From positions 23,965 to 87,964 of the forward strand of contig NZ_CAJXPA010000002.1 of NCBI RefSeq assembly GCF_913058035.1: a stretch of DNA of 64,000 bases. The letters are read 5' to 3'. Below, in pieces: positions 26,554-35,542 of this stretch. Numbering within the stretch: position 1 is the first letter of the stretch; each line of letters opens with the position of its first letter. The notes beneath the pieces were generated by a model. The model was given only the letters and a program-made list of their open reading frames with translations, did not search any database and had not been told where the DNA came from. Position numbers and translations under genes: made by a program. Origin of the DNA: an uncultured Paraglaciecola sp. (lineage in GTDB: Bacteria; Pseudomonadota; Gammaproteobacteria; Enterobacterales; Alteromonadaceae).

Positions 26554-28935
26554 ATGAGCAAAAAAACACTATCCAACCTAGCTTTATCTATATCCGTTGC
26601 ACTGGGTACCTGCGCACTGATGGCGCCTGTCCAAGCGGCAGAAGAATCAGAAGAAAATATGGAATCGATCACAGTTGTTGGTAGAAGCGTATCTTATGCT
26701 AACAACCAAACATCAGATGAAATGATGAAGCAGCAAACATCCATGACCAGTGTATTGGCTGCCATTGATAATTTGCCAGGGGTATTAATAAACGAAGGTG
26801 ATACTTTTGGTGCAGACGATTGGTCCACCAGTATTTCTATTCGTGGTTTCCAAGTTGATTTATCTCAACAGCAGATTGGCATGACTGTAGATGGCATTGC
26901 CAATGGTAATTCCAATTATGGTGGCGGCGCCAAAGCTAATCGTTATATTGATACCGAAAACTTAGCCAGAGTCGATGTGTCGCAAGGTACTGCAGATATT
27001 GCTTCTCGTTCACATGAAGCATTAGGTGGCACCCTTGATTTTGTTACTATAATGCCTGGTGTAAATGAGCGTTTGATAGTTAGTACTACGTTTGCCGAGT
27101 TTGATGGTAGAAAATTCTTTGCACGTTATGAAACAGGCGAAATAGCAAAAGATACTTTTGCATGGTTCAGTCTGTCTAATCAAGAAAGTAGTGACTGGAT
27201 GGATCAAACTGCTGAAAATGTACGTGACCATTTTGCTGCAAAAGTGATTAGCACAATCGGTGACGTTAATTTGACTGCTTATGCATCTTACGACGATACC
27301 CATGAAGACAATTACCAACGTATCTATGGTTTGTCGCAATTTGAACAAAATTCTAGCTGGGATCAACTGACTAGCGAGTGGACAGGTATCCCTTACCAAG
27401 ACCAAGCTTATCGTCGTGGTTGGTCTACGTTAAGAGAAAACTTTTTTACGTACCTGAAGGCTGACTTTACTGTTGGTGAAGTAGCTTTTAGTACCAATGT
27501 TTATTATCACAATAACGAAGGTCGTGGTGATTGGGTGCCACAATATGTAGTTGATCTAGTTGATGATGGTGAAGGCAATGGACATTCAGAATTGGTATCA
27601 GGAAATACTGTTTATGGTGGCGGTGCTTTAGGCCAAATTACCTTTGTAGATAGGGGAGGTGTATCGTTGCCTATTGGTGACAAGACTAGTTGTGCATCAT
27701 TGACGTTTCCTTATGGGGGAAGTCGCAACGATGATCCTAGTACGCCAGATGTCGACGAATCTAGAAATCTAAATTATGATCCAAACTGTTTTGCAGATGG
27801 CGCTATTCCAGTCGGTTCATATCGCACGACTAATTATGAAAAATCACGTATTGGTATCAATGGTGACTTTATATGGGATGCGCGTATAGCCGATATGGAC
27901 AATACGCTACGCGGTGGTTTCTGGTACGAAGATTACACGCGTGATGAAAATCGTAGCTGGCAGAAAATCATTGATTCGGCGACTAGTTACCGTTTTGATG
28001 AAACCCCTTATTGGGTTCAGTATGATCGCGAATTCCCAGTAGAAACCACGATGTTTTACCTTGAAGACCAACTTGATTTAGGTTTTGCTAAAGCTCACCT
28101 TGGTATTAAGCAGTTTTTTGTTGATGTGTCGAAAAATGACAGATTTAATGCAAGCAACGATCAGGGCGTATCTTCGGATTCAGACTTACTCTTCTCAGCC
28201 GGTTTTGTGGCACCCTTACCTGTTAACGGTCTTGAGTTGTTCGCTGGTTTTGCACAAAACTATGCTTCAATCAAAGATGCGGTGCTAGAGCGTGATGATT
28301 CTGATTTAAGTTTGGTTAAACCAGAAACTGCGGACAACTTCGACCTGGGTCTGCGTTATTCTTCGAGAGACGTAAGCGCTAGCTTGACTTATTACGCCAC
28401 TAAATTTGACGACCGGATCAATTTTGTGAGTAATGAAACTGTAACAGGTATCGACTTTTTAGAGTCCGCTGCTGGTGGTTATATCAATGACGGTGGCATA
28501 GAGTCGACTGGCTTTGAAGCATCGTTAAGCTACCAACTTTCTGAAAACTTCAGCGTGTATGGGTCATATACCAACAATGATTCAGAATATACCGACGCAG
28601 AGTATTTAGGTAACGGCGTAATCGGTGCCGCTGAACAAATGGGTGTAGTCAGCATCGATTGGGTACGCGGTAACCATTCTGCTGGCCTAAGCACCAAATA
28701 TGTTGGCGAACGTTGGATAAATCAAGCGAATACTGCTGCTGTAGAAGCGTATACCGTCAGTGATTTTTACTTTGGTACTTCCATTGATGACTTAGGCAGC
28801 AGTGTTGAGTCGATTGACATTAACTTCACCATCAACAACCTGTTTGATGAAAGTTACCTTGGTACCATTGCCACTAATGCAGCATGGATAGGAGCTCCTC
28901 GTACAGTTGCCCTAAATCTAAAAGCCGCGTTTTAA
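26554..28935 (+). CDS. TonB-dependent outer-membrane receptor, phosphatase cluster
   Basis: A 793-residue outer-membrane beta-barrel transporter. A signal peptide ends near V-Q-A-A-E, the TonB box is probably E-S-I-T-V-V-G-R just after, the plug domain follows (L-P-G-V-L-I-N-E, S-I-R-G-F near residue 90), and the barrel ends with a C-terminal Phe, as usual. An ATG five codons upstream is also possible. It heads a co-directional set of secreted phosphodiesterase, PhoD phosphatase and esterase, so it likely imports a phosphorylated or esterified compound. No Fur box was seen. The true substrate is unknown. Confidence 0.92.
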   Translation: MSKKTLSNLALSISVALGTCALMAPVQAAEESEENMESITVVGRSVSYANNQTSDEMMKQQTSMTSVLAAIDNLPGVLINEGDTFGADDWSTSISIRGFQVDLSQQQIGMTVDGIANGNSNYGGGAKANRYIDTENLARVDVSQGTADIASRSHEALGGTLDFVTIMPGVNERLIVSTTFAEFDGRKFFARYETGEIAKDTFAWFSLSNQESSDWMDQTAENVRDHFAAKVISTIGDVNLTAYASYDDTHEDNYQRIYGLSQFEQNSSWDQLTSEWTGIPYQDQAYRRGWSTLRENFFTYLKADFTVGEVAFSTNVYYHNNEGRGDWVPQYVVDLVDDGEGNGHSELVSGNTVYGGGALGQITFVDRGGVSLPIGDKTSCASLTFPYGGSRNDDPSTPDVDESRNLNYDPNCFADGAIPVGSYRTTNYEKSRIGINGDFIWDARIADMDNTLRGGFWYEDYTRDENRSWQKIIDSATSYRFDETPYWVQYDREFPVETTMFYLEDQLDLGFAKAHLGIKQFFVDVSKNDRFNASNDQGVSSDSDLLFSAGFVAPLPVNGLELFAGFAQNYASIKDAVLERDDSDLSLVKPETADNFDLGLRYSSRDVSASLTYYATKFDDRINFVSNETVTGIDFLESAAGGYINDGGIESTGFEASLSYQLSENFSVYGSYTNNDSEYTDAEYLGNGVIGAAEQMGVVSIDWVRGNHSAGLSTKYVGERWINQANTAAVEAYTVSDFYFGTSIDDLGSSVESIDINFTINNLFDESYLGTIATNAAWIGAPRTVALNLKAAF

Positions 28936-28961
28936 ATAAATTTTTCCTGTGTGCCCTTTTG

Positions 28962-28990
28962 GGACGAGCTTATGCTCGTCCTTTTTTTTT
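28962..28990 (+). terminator. Intrinsic terminator after the TonB receptor
   Basis: Stem GGACGAGC/GCTCGTCC with loop TTAT and nine T. It lies 27 bp after the receptor stop and only 22 bp before the next gene, so the downstream enzymes depend on read-through or their own promoter. Confidence 0.92.
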
Positions 28991-29012
28991 GCCTAATAAG
29001 AGTGAATTTGAA

Positions 29013-30134
29013 ATGAAATTAATCTTTTTTTTTGGTTTATGTTGTTTTGTCTTAACGAGTAAAGCTGCCGATAATTTAATACTGGTCAGTATTGACGGAC
29101 TGCGTTGGCAAGAAGTATTTCAGGGGTATCAGGATGATGTGCTTGATTTAGAAACATTTAAGGAACAAAAAGCGGGATTAGTTAAACAGTTTTCAGGCAC
29201 AAATGCTGAGAGTAAACGTCAGAAGTTGATGCCTTTTTTATGGAATGTATTGGCAAAAGAAGGGGTCTTAATAGGTAATCGTAAACTTGGTTCACAGATG
29301 CAAGTCACCAATGGTTATTGGTTTTCGTATCCAGGTTACAATGAGTTGTTAACAGGAAAAGCTGACCCGAACATTGATTCAAATAAAGCCATCGACAATC
29401 CCAATGTCACTATATTGGAATGGCTAAACAAACAATCACAATACCAAGGGAAAGTCGCTGCTTTTGGCAGTTGGGATGTGTTTCCTGCTATTATTAATCG
29501 GACACGCAGTGGTTTACCTATTAATGCGGGTTTTGAATCTGCCGATTGGGCAGGTTTATCAGATAAAGCTCAATGGTTAAATACGTTGCAAACTCAGATC
29601 CCCAGTCCTTGGCATAATGTGCGTTTAGATGCCTTTACCTTGGGTTTTACTAAAGAATATATCTTGGCACATCAGCCAAAAGTGATGTATGTGTCACTAG
29701 GTGAAACAGATGACTTTGCTCATCAAGGTAATTACCCTGAATACTTGCGGGGTGCTAACCGAGCCGATAAATTTATTGCTCAGTTGTGGACATTGTTGCA
29801 ATCAATGGAGCAGTACCAAAACAATACCAATCTGATTATTACAGTGGATCACGGTCGTGGGGACTCAGCACAGTCATGGCAACACCATGCCAGCCCAAAG
29901 GCTGTGAAAGGTTATTTAAACGGATTAAAACAATATCAGGATGGCATACCCGGTGCAGATCAGATTTGGCTAGCCGCCATGGGGCCAGATGTGAAAGGAT
30001 CAGTTGAAAGCCAGCAGACCTCAGACTTCTCCTTGGATCAAGTCGCGGCGACTGCCGTGCAGTTGCTTGGATTCGACTATCAGCAATTTGCAACGGACAT
30101 TGGCCAACCCTTGCCGATAATCAAACAAAGGTAA
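29013..30134 (+). CDS. Secreted alkaline-phosphatase-superfamily enzyme (phosphodiesterase/pyrophosphatase-like)
   Basis: A 373-residue exported protein. The signal peptide ends near S-K-A-A-D. L-I-L-V-S-I-D-G-L-R-W-Q-E-V-F carries the first metal-binding Asp of the phosphodiesterase/sulfatase fold, G-E-T-D-D-F-A-H the middle metal site, and T-V-D-H-G-R-G the last. A conserved nucleophile Thr or Ser is expected around residue 95-110 (N-G-Y-W-F-S-Y-P-G-Y-N-E) but was not fixed. A longer frame begins inside the terminator of the preceding gene and is not used. Six bases separate it from the PhoD gene. Substrate (nucleotide, phosphodiester or sulfate) not determined. Confidence 0.82.
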   Translation: MKLIFFFGLCCFVLTSKAADNLILVSIDGLRWQEVFQGYQDDVLDLETFKEQKAGLVKQFSGTNAESKRQKLMPFLWNVLAKEGVLIGNRKLGSQMQVTNGYWFSYPGYNELLTGKADPNIDSNKAIDNPNVTILEWLNKQSQYQGKVAAFGSWDVFPAIINRTRSGLPINAGFESADWAGLSDKAQWLNTLQTQIPSPWHNVRLDAFTLGFTKEYILAHQPKVMYVSLGETDDFAHQGNYPEYLRGANRADKFIAQLWTLLQSMEQYQNNTNLIITVDHGRGDSAQSWQHHASPKAVKGYLNGLKQYQDGIPGADQIWLAAMGPDVKGSVESQQTSDFSLDQVAATAVQLLGFDYQQFATDIGQPLPIIKQR

Positions 30135-30140
30135 ATCATC

Positions 30141-31169
30141 ATGAAATGTATCACTATCTGTATTTTCTTTTTGATCACAATTAGTTCAACAGTGGCGACT
30201 AAGCAGGTATCTGATGTGCCGATTAAAATTCTATTTGGCTCATGTTTACACCAGGATAAGCCTCAACCTATCTGGCAAGCGATGAACCAAGAGCGAGCCG
30301 ATTTGTTTGTATTACTTGGGGATAATGTTTATGGCGATACTGAAGATATGCAGGAGTTAAAAGCCAAATATGCCAAACAGTGGGCAACGTCAGGAATGCA
30401 AACCATGTTGGCGAATACTCTGACTATTGGTATATGGGATGACCATGACTTTGGTGAAAATGATGCTGGTTCAGAATACCCACAAAAAGAAGCGTCTCGG
30501 CAGATTATGCTTGATTATTTTAATGTGCCTAAAGATAGCCCAAGACGCACTAGAGTCGATGGTATTTATACCAGTCATGTATTAACTCAAGCCGATATAA
30601 CAGTGCAGATCATATTGCCCGACCTTCGTTGGAATCGAAGCCCTCTTGAATCAGTGGGCAGGCTTAAATATATGCTCAGCAAAGCACCTAATGATTTAGG
30701 ACCTTATATACCCAGCAAAGATGAAGCGACCACTATGCTTGGCGAAACCCAATGGCAGTGGTTAGAACAACAATTACAACAACCTGCAGATGTGCGTGTT
30801 TTAGCGACTAGTTTACAATTTCTACCTGAGTTTTCTGGATGGGAATCGTGGGCAAACTTACCCCATGAAAGACAACGATTTTTAGCCTTGCTTGATAAAT
30901 ATCAAATAGATAACTTGGTGATTGTTAGTGGCGATACTCATTGGAGTGAATTCAGCCAAATAACCCGAAATAACCAAAAGTTATTGTGGGAAATGACAGC
31001 CTCTGGCCTTACTGAAGAATGGAAAAATGTCAGCCCCAATCAACATAGGGTAGGGGAGAGTTATGCCAAGGCAAACTATGGTGTGATTGAACTATCAGGT
31101 AAACAATTAACCATGAGCATTAAAGATGTGTCTGGCAATACCGTTATGTCACACACAATCGAACTATAA
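30141..31169 (+). CDS. PhoD-like alkaline phosphatase D family protein
   Basis: A 342-residue exported metallophosphatase. After a signal peptide (ending near V-A-T), I-L-F-G-S-C opens the domain; L-L-G-D-N-V-Y-G-D near 57-65, I-W-D-D-H-D-F-G near 99-106 and V-S-G-D-T-H-W-S near 255-262 are the metal-binding motifs. Members release phosphate from phosphomono- and diesters with Ca and Fe. It lacks the N-terminal beta domain seen in longer PhoD proteins. Together with the enzyme upstream it suggests two-step breakdown of a phosphodiester in the periplasm. The intact counterpart of the broken gene at 10.1 kb, though from a different subfamily. Confidence 0.9.
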   Translation: MKCITICIFFLITISSTVATKQVSDVPIKILFGSCLHQDKPQPIWQAMNQERADLFVLLGDNVYGDTEDMQELKAKYAKQWATSGMQTMLANTLTIGIWDDHDFGENDAGSEYPQKEASRQIMLDYFNVPKDSPRRTRVDGIYTSHVLTQADITVQIILPDLRWNRSPLESVGRLKYMLSKAPNDLGPYIPSKDEATTMLGETQWQWLEQQLQQPADVRVLATSLQFLPEFSGWESWANLPHERQRFLALLDKYQIDNLVIVSGDTHWSEFSQITRNNQKLLWEMTASGLTEEWKNVSPNQHRVGESYAKANYGVIELSGKQLTMSIKDVSGNTVMSHTIEL

Positions 31170-31192
31170 TATCGAACTATAAAATCGAACTG
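31158..31192. repeat. 13-bp ATCGAACTATAAW tandem repeat, 2.7 copies
   Basis: Units start at 31158, 31171 and 31184. The first contains the last codons and the stop of the PhoD gene, so the array looks like duplication of the gene's own 3' end. Confidence 0.92.
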
Positions 31193-31250
31193 ACAAACCC
31201 TGGTCTTCAAAGGTAGACTTATACGTCACTCCCCTTATTTGGAATCACAT

Positions 31251-32336
31251 ATGAGAACGTGTTGCCTAGGTTTTATCTTAATGTTACTGAATATCATCAC
31301 TGCACAGGCCACAGAGAATGATGCAGAAATGACTATTGCTGATTCACACGTGCGGCTTTTACAATCTGATATTGTCAAACAAGAATACCAACTGCTGATT
31401 AAAACACCCGCCAGTTATGGGCAATCAGATAAAACTTATCCCGTCATCTATTTTCTCGACGCTCAATGGGATTTCCCTTTGATGGTCTCTACCTATGGGC
31501 AATCTTATTATGATGGTTTTATACCAGAAGCCATTTTAGTCGGTATTCAGTGGGGCGGTGAAAATCCCGACCCAAATGTATTACGCGCTAGAGACTTCAC
31601 CCCAAGTAATATGACTGGAGTCCCCCACTCTGGTGGTGCGGCGAAGTTTTTGCAATTTATCAAACAAGAGCTTATTCCTTTTATAGGCAGTGAATATCAA
31701 AGCAATGACAATCGATTATTAATGGGCAGTTCATATGGTGGCTTATTTACTTTGTATGCGCTGTTCAATGAACCTAATTTGTTTCATGGTTATATCCCAA
31801 CGTCATCAGCATCAGGATGGGATGCTAATCATCTTTATTCTTACGCCAAGGTTTACACCGAGAAGAAACTGACTCATCCAATCAGGCTGTATTCCGCAAT
31901 AGGGGAATTCGATGACTTTATGCCAGCCTTTGATGCACTGTCAGATTTTTTTGAAGAACAGTCTTTCAAAGGTTTGTCTTTCAAATTCGAACGCCTTGCA
32001 GGTTTAGGTCATGCCAGTTTAAAAAGTGCCGGGAATACGTGGGGATTACATTATGTTTTTTCCAGGCCCAAGGTGGCTATTAGCAACGAACAGCTTTTAC
32101 AGTTTGTTGGACAGTACCGAGGCAGCCAATCTAATACCTTAGCTAAGGTACTGCTGGAAAAAGGGCAACTTCATATTCAATTTGATGGCAAAAAACATCC
32201 ACTTTTTGCTAGTGCTGAACTGCAGTTTTATCAAGAAGGTGAGTTTTTAAATGCCAATTTTGACTCAGCAATGGATCCCCAAAAAATGACCATAAAAAAC
32301 TTCTTTGGTATTAAAAACTTTTTACGAATTGAATGA
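31251..32336 (+). CDS. Secreted alpha/beta hydrolase esterase (PF00756 type)
   Basis: A 361-residue exported hydrolase. The signal peptide ends near T-A-Q-A-T. Y-P-V-I-Y-F-L-D-A marks the fold start, the nucleophile Ser lies in L-M-G-S-S-Y-G-G near residue 162, and the acid and His are expected near G-E-F-D-D and G-L-G-H-A-S. It belongs to the esterase D/Fes/IroE-like group, which includes siderophore-ester and acyl hydrolases. About 90 residues after the hydrolase domain form an additional C-terminal region. It closes the enzyme set behind the TonB receptor. The substrate is unknown. Confidence 0.85.
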   Translation: MRTCCLGFILMLLNIITAQATENDAEMTIADSHVRLLQSDIVKQEYQLLIKTPASYGQSDKTYPVIYFLDAQWDFPLMVSTYGQSYYDGFIPEAILVGIQWGGENPDPNVLRARDFTPSNMTGVPHSGGAAKFLQFIKQELIPFIGSEYQSNDNRLLMGSSYGGLFTLYALFNEPNLFHGYIPTSSASGWDANHLYSYAKVYTEKKLTHPIRLYSAIGEFDDFMPAFDALSDFFEEQSFKGLSFKFERLAGLGHASLKSAGNTWGLHYVFSRPKVAISNEQLLQFVGQYRGSQSNTLAKVLLEKGQLHIQFDGKKHPLFASAELQFYQEGEFLNANFDSAMDPQKMTIKNFFGIKNFLRIE

Positions 32337-32359
32337 TATTGGATTAAATTTGGGCTGAT

Positions 32360-32404
32360 AGTCCTTTAAAAATAATCTGTAATAAAAATTATTTTTAAAG
32401 GACT
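32360..32404. terminator. Perfect 17-bp inverted repeat before the ABC transporter
   Basis: AGTCCTTTAAAAATAAT (32360-32376) and its exact complement (32388-32404) around an 11-base loop. It sits between the esterase stop and the ABC ATPase start, 35 bp from the latter. It could be a terminator, an operator or an mRNA stabiliser. The AT-rich stem gives no T-run directly behind it. Confidence 0.7.
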
Positions 32405-32439
32405 ACTCATACAATCACTTTATTTTTAGGGACAGATGT

Positions 32440-33363
32440 ATGCTGGCAGTGAAAGAACTCAGCAAATCCTATGCAGCAGAACCTGCACTTTCGAATGTAT
32501 CGTTTAGCTTGAATCGCGGTGAAGTGGTTGCACTATTGGGTGCCAATGGCTCTGGTAAAACCACAACAGTGCAATCGATTTGTCGTTTGATTGAATGGGA
32601 CCAAGGGGAGATTTTCATTGATAATATCGATACCCGAACGTCGACATCTTTTCTAAAACAGATAGGGGCGGTATTGGGGGGATGTAGAAATACTAACTGG
32701 CGTCTGACAGCCAAACAAAACGCTGATTATTTTGCCCGGTTACGGGGCTTCTCAGGTTCATCCATTCGAAAAAACATCGAAAAACTTCACACCGCGCTTG
32801 GGCTTGATGAACACGCTAAAAAAGAAGTGATGAAGCTTTCCACAGGTAATAAACAAAAAGCGGCGTTACTGTGCGCGTTAAGTTACTCACCTGACTTTGT
32901 GTTGTTAGACGAACCCACTCTTGGCTTGGATTTTAATACGGTTAACGATCTGCAGCGTATCATCAAAGATCGAGTGGAGGTTGCAGAGCAGGGGTTTTTA
33001 GTGACCAGTCACGACCTAGGCTTTATCGACAAAATTTGTGACCGAGTGGTAGTGTTAGATCACGGAAAGTTATTGTTTGAAGGCTCACTAGATACTCTTA
33101 AAGCACGCTTGTTTAAGTATGAACTTACTATCGAGCTCAAACAGCCAATAGAGCTGTCTATATTGAATAACCTCTGGGCTGGTCGCTTTGATCTGCAACT
33201 AGATCAGCAAACCATCAAAGTGAATTATGGATCCCCTGAGCAAAGTTTGGTGATGCTGCACTACTTGCACGAACATAATATTCAGCCGCTACAGCTACAA
33301 ATTGATAGTTTATCAATGGAAAAAGCCTATCAGACCTTAGTGCAACAAAAGGACGTGAAATGA
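32440..33363 (+). CDS. ABC transporter ATP-binding protein
   Basis: A 307-residue ATPase of the ABC-2 (drug/lipid/sodium exporter) group. Walker A is G-A-N-G-S-G-K-T-T near residues 34-42, the signature loop reads L-S-T-G-N-K-Q-K, Walker B is F-V-L-L-D-E-P-T and the switch His is in V-T-S-H-D. About 75 C-terminal residues form the extension common in this group. The permease start overlaps its stop (ATGA), so they form one two-gene exporter. AGGGA precedes the ATG. Cargo unknown. Confidence 0.92.
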   Translation: MLAVKELSKSYAAEPALSNVSFSLNRGEVVALLGANGSGKTTTVQSICRLIEWDQGEIFIDNIDTRTSTSFLKQIGAVLGGCRNTNWRLTAKQNADYFARLRGFSGSSIRKNIEKLHTALGLDEHAKKEVMKLSTGNKQKAALLCALSYSPDFVLLDEPTLGLDFNTVNDLQRIIKDRVEVAEQGFLVTSHDLGFIDKICDRVVVLDHGKLLFEGSLDTLKARLFKYELTIELKQPIELSILNNLWAGRFDLQLDQQTIKVNYGSPEQSLVMLHYLHEHNIQPLQLQIDSLSMEKAYQTLVQQKDVK

Positions 33364-34121
33364 ACACCCACCTATTCGTTAATGAAATGCGGTTACAGTG
33401 CTACGAAATGCGCCAATACTGGTTTGAAACACTAAGTGGATTAATTTTTATCACTGGTGTCTTCTTAGGGCTTTTTTATGGCATCAAAAGTTTTGTGCTG
33501 GAACAAGGCGACGGCCAATCTTTAGATGGATTATTGTTTGGTTATTTACTTTGGACATTTGCAGCAGGTGCTTACGGCTCAATCACAAAAAGTGTGGTTG
33601 AAGATACTCAAAAAGGTTACCTCGAACAATTGTTTTTGTGCCCCAATGGATTTATCAGTTTGATGTTATATCGCTCGTTATCAGACAGTATCGTTGGTCT
33701 TGTGTTCTTAACAGTGATTGCCTATGTCGTAATGGCGATTACGGGAAACTGGTTAACTATCAATTTTGGCTATTTTTATGGAATTTTGTTGTTGGCGGCG
33801 CCTTCGTTGGTGGGATTTGGATTGATGATCAGTGGTTTGGCTTTGCTATTTAAACGGGTTGAAACGGTAGGTGCAATGCTGACTTTGGCGTTAATGGGTC
33901 TTGTCGCCTTAGACGGTTTACCCTTGAATGCTTTTACGTTCTTACCCTTTGTTTCTGGGGCATCGCTGGCTCGAGATGTAGTGTTAGATCAAAATGCTTT
34001 AAGATTGGATTACGTGCTGATTGTGATCGCCAATTCATTGGTTTACCTAACGGGTGGGATTTATATGTTTAAGGCATTTGAAAAACAAGCTAAAAAACGA
34101 AATTTGATTGGTCAGTACTAA
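33360..34121 (+). CDS. ABC-2 type transporter permease
   Basis: A 253-residue inner-membrane protein with six hydrophobic segments, the usual count for an ABC-2 permease. Starts inside the end of the ATPase gene. The best match for partner is that ATPase. Whether this exporter belongs functionally to the TonB receptor cluster upstream, or is a separate unit behind the 17-bp hairpin, cannot be read from sequence. Confidence 0.87.
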   Translation: MNTHLFVNEMRLQCYEMRQYWFETLSGLIFITGVFLGLFYGIKSFVLEQGDGQSLDGLLFGYLLWTFAAGAYGSITKSVVEDTQKGYLEQLFLCPNGFISLMLYRSLSDSIVGLVFLTVIAYVVMAITGNWLTINFGYFYGILLLAAPSLVGFGLMISGLALLFKRVETVGAMLTLALMGLVALDGLPLNAFTFLPFVSGASLARDVVLDQNALRLDYVLIVIANSLVYLTGGIYMFKAFEKQAKKRNLIGQY

Positions 34122-34274
34122 TATTTATTTACTAAGGCTTAAAAGGCAGAACAAGATATGCAGTGCGCCAAAATAAAAATGAACTTAGTGACCCTGAAGG
34201 CGCTATTATAAATGCCTTTATTATTAAACGGTGTCTGAAAGCAATGACTGCGATTTTAATCATTGATTAACGGT

Positions 34275-35108
34275 TCAAAGCTGTTCTTCAAAATCCTTAA
34301 CCTTTACGCCTATCCAATCTGTGTCAAATATAATACTGTCGACGAGTTTTTGTGCATCATCTAAGTTTGAATCTTTCATTCTTTTGTGCAGTTTAAAATA
34401 TTGAGTATTTATGCCAGGATCATTATCTATATATTCTGCATATAAGCCATACCAAACAGCCGCTTTGAAATTATTTTCGTTTTTTAAGTAATATCGTATA
34501 TAAAACTCAAAGATTTCTGGACTGAGCTCATTTAAAAATATAGTACGATTAAGTTGTAAATCAGCAATTTCTTTGGCCTCACCCATACTGCGAGTCGAGG
34601 CTTCAGCCAACATAGCAAAGTAAACATCTTTATGTACGTTTTCTGTCATCGTCACACCATTAACCATGGATTCCCAATAATCATTATTACTAGTCTTCCT
34701 ATACAACCATAAATTGATCTCAGGTCTTACCCCTTTTGTTTCTTTGACTATTTTATTTTGGTAGTCACCTATATTGGCTATAGAGTAAAAACGAGATACC
34801 TCATCAGATTTACGCTTTACACTTTTCGCTAAAACAGCATTTTCAAGGCATACCTTGTAATCATCAAGGGCTTTAAGGGCAGCATAACCATTTTCCACGC
34901 TTTTGTTTCTTTTTTGGATAACAAGTGAGGTAATAGAGCTAGACCTTTGTATGCTGCACATAGCGCCATCATGTGTTAAGTCACATATTTCTTTATTCTT
35001 TTTATCACTACATATCATAACGGTCGTGCCAATAAAGTCTTCGCTACCCTTCTTTGAACAAGAATTTAAAAACATAGATATAAAAATAATTAGGACTAGA
35101 TTACGCAT
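34275..35108 (-). CDS. DUF2989 domain lipoprotein
   Basis: A 277-residue lipoprotein. The signal peptide ends in a lipobox L-N-S-C with Cys17 as the lipidated residue. Behind it lie C-D-L-T-H-D-G-A-M-C-S-I-Q-R and a helix-rich body (Y-A-A-L-K-A-L-D-D-Y-K-V-C-L-E-N-A) like DUF2989 proteins of Vibrio and Alteromonadales. The C-terminal half shows helical pairs suggesting TPR-like repeats. Function unknown. Single gene. Confidence 0.8.
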   Translation of the reverse strand: MRNLVLIIFISMFLNSCSKKGSEDFIGTTVMICSDKKNKEICDLTHDGAMCSIQRSSSITSLVIQKRNKSVENGYAALKALDDYKVCLENAVLAKSVKRKSDEVSRFYSIANIGDYQNKIVKETKGVRPEINLWLYRKTSNNDYWESMVNGVTMTENVHKDVYFAMLAEASTRSMGEAKEIADLQLNRTIFLNELSPEIFEFYIRYYLKNENNFKAAVWYGLYAEYIDNDPGINTQYFKLHKRMKDSNLDDAQKLVDSIIFDTDWIGVKVKDFEEQL

Positions 35109-35508
35109 TATGTTTTAACAAATTATTGATCCTTGAATATCTAAATAATAAACGCTATCCACGATCTAAACAATGGGAAACACGCTGACACATTGTTTAC
35201 ATTTTCAGTCTTAATTAATTACATTACTTATTTAAAGTATGATCAGTGGTGGCATTAGTTATTTTCGCTTGGTGTCATCATCACCTGACTGATATCGTGA
35301 TATCTGTTTTGCTTGAGATAGTAGTAATGACGGCTAATTTTATCGTGCAGCAACGACTTCGAAGAATTGTTAATGAGCTGACCAGTGTAAACTGGAATGA
35401 TGGGTTGCCTACTTGTTTATTTAGCGGTAATAGGCACTCTATAGGATTGAGTAAACGTTAATCAGGATGAAGTTTATCAACGAGTTTTTTTGTTGGTTTA
35501 AAAGGTAA
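35109..35508. other. Intergenic region between the DUF2989 lipoprotein and dapD
   Basis: About 400 bp. A 71-codon frame at 35246-35461 shows no recognisable domain and no ribosome binding site and is not called. Nothing else was identified apart from the dapD terminator at the right edge. Confidence 0.45.
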
Positions 35509-35537
35509 TTAAGCAACCCAGGTTTTGGGTTGCTTAA
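35509..35537 (-). terminator. Terminator of dapD
   Basis: A 12-bp perfect inverted repeat (TTAAGCAACCCA/TGGGTTGCTTAA) with a 5-base loop directly after the dapD stop on the minus strand, followed by a T-rich stretch. Confidence 0.8.
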
Positions 35538-35542
35538 TAAAA

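Noticed and set aside
28884..29012. N-terminal extension of the phosphodiesterase-like gene
   Set aside because: It would be translated through the end of the receptor gene and its terminator. The ATG at 29013 gives a proper signal peptide.
35246..35461. 71-codon open frame
   Set aside because: No ribosome binding site, no known domain.
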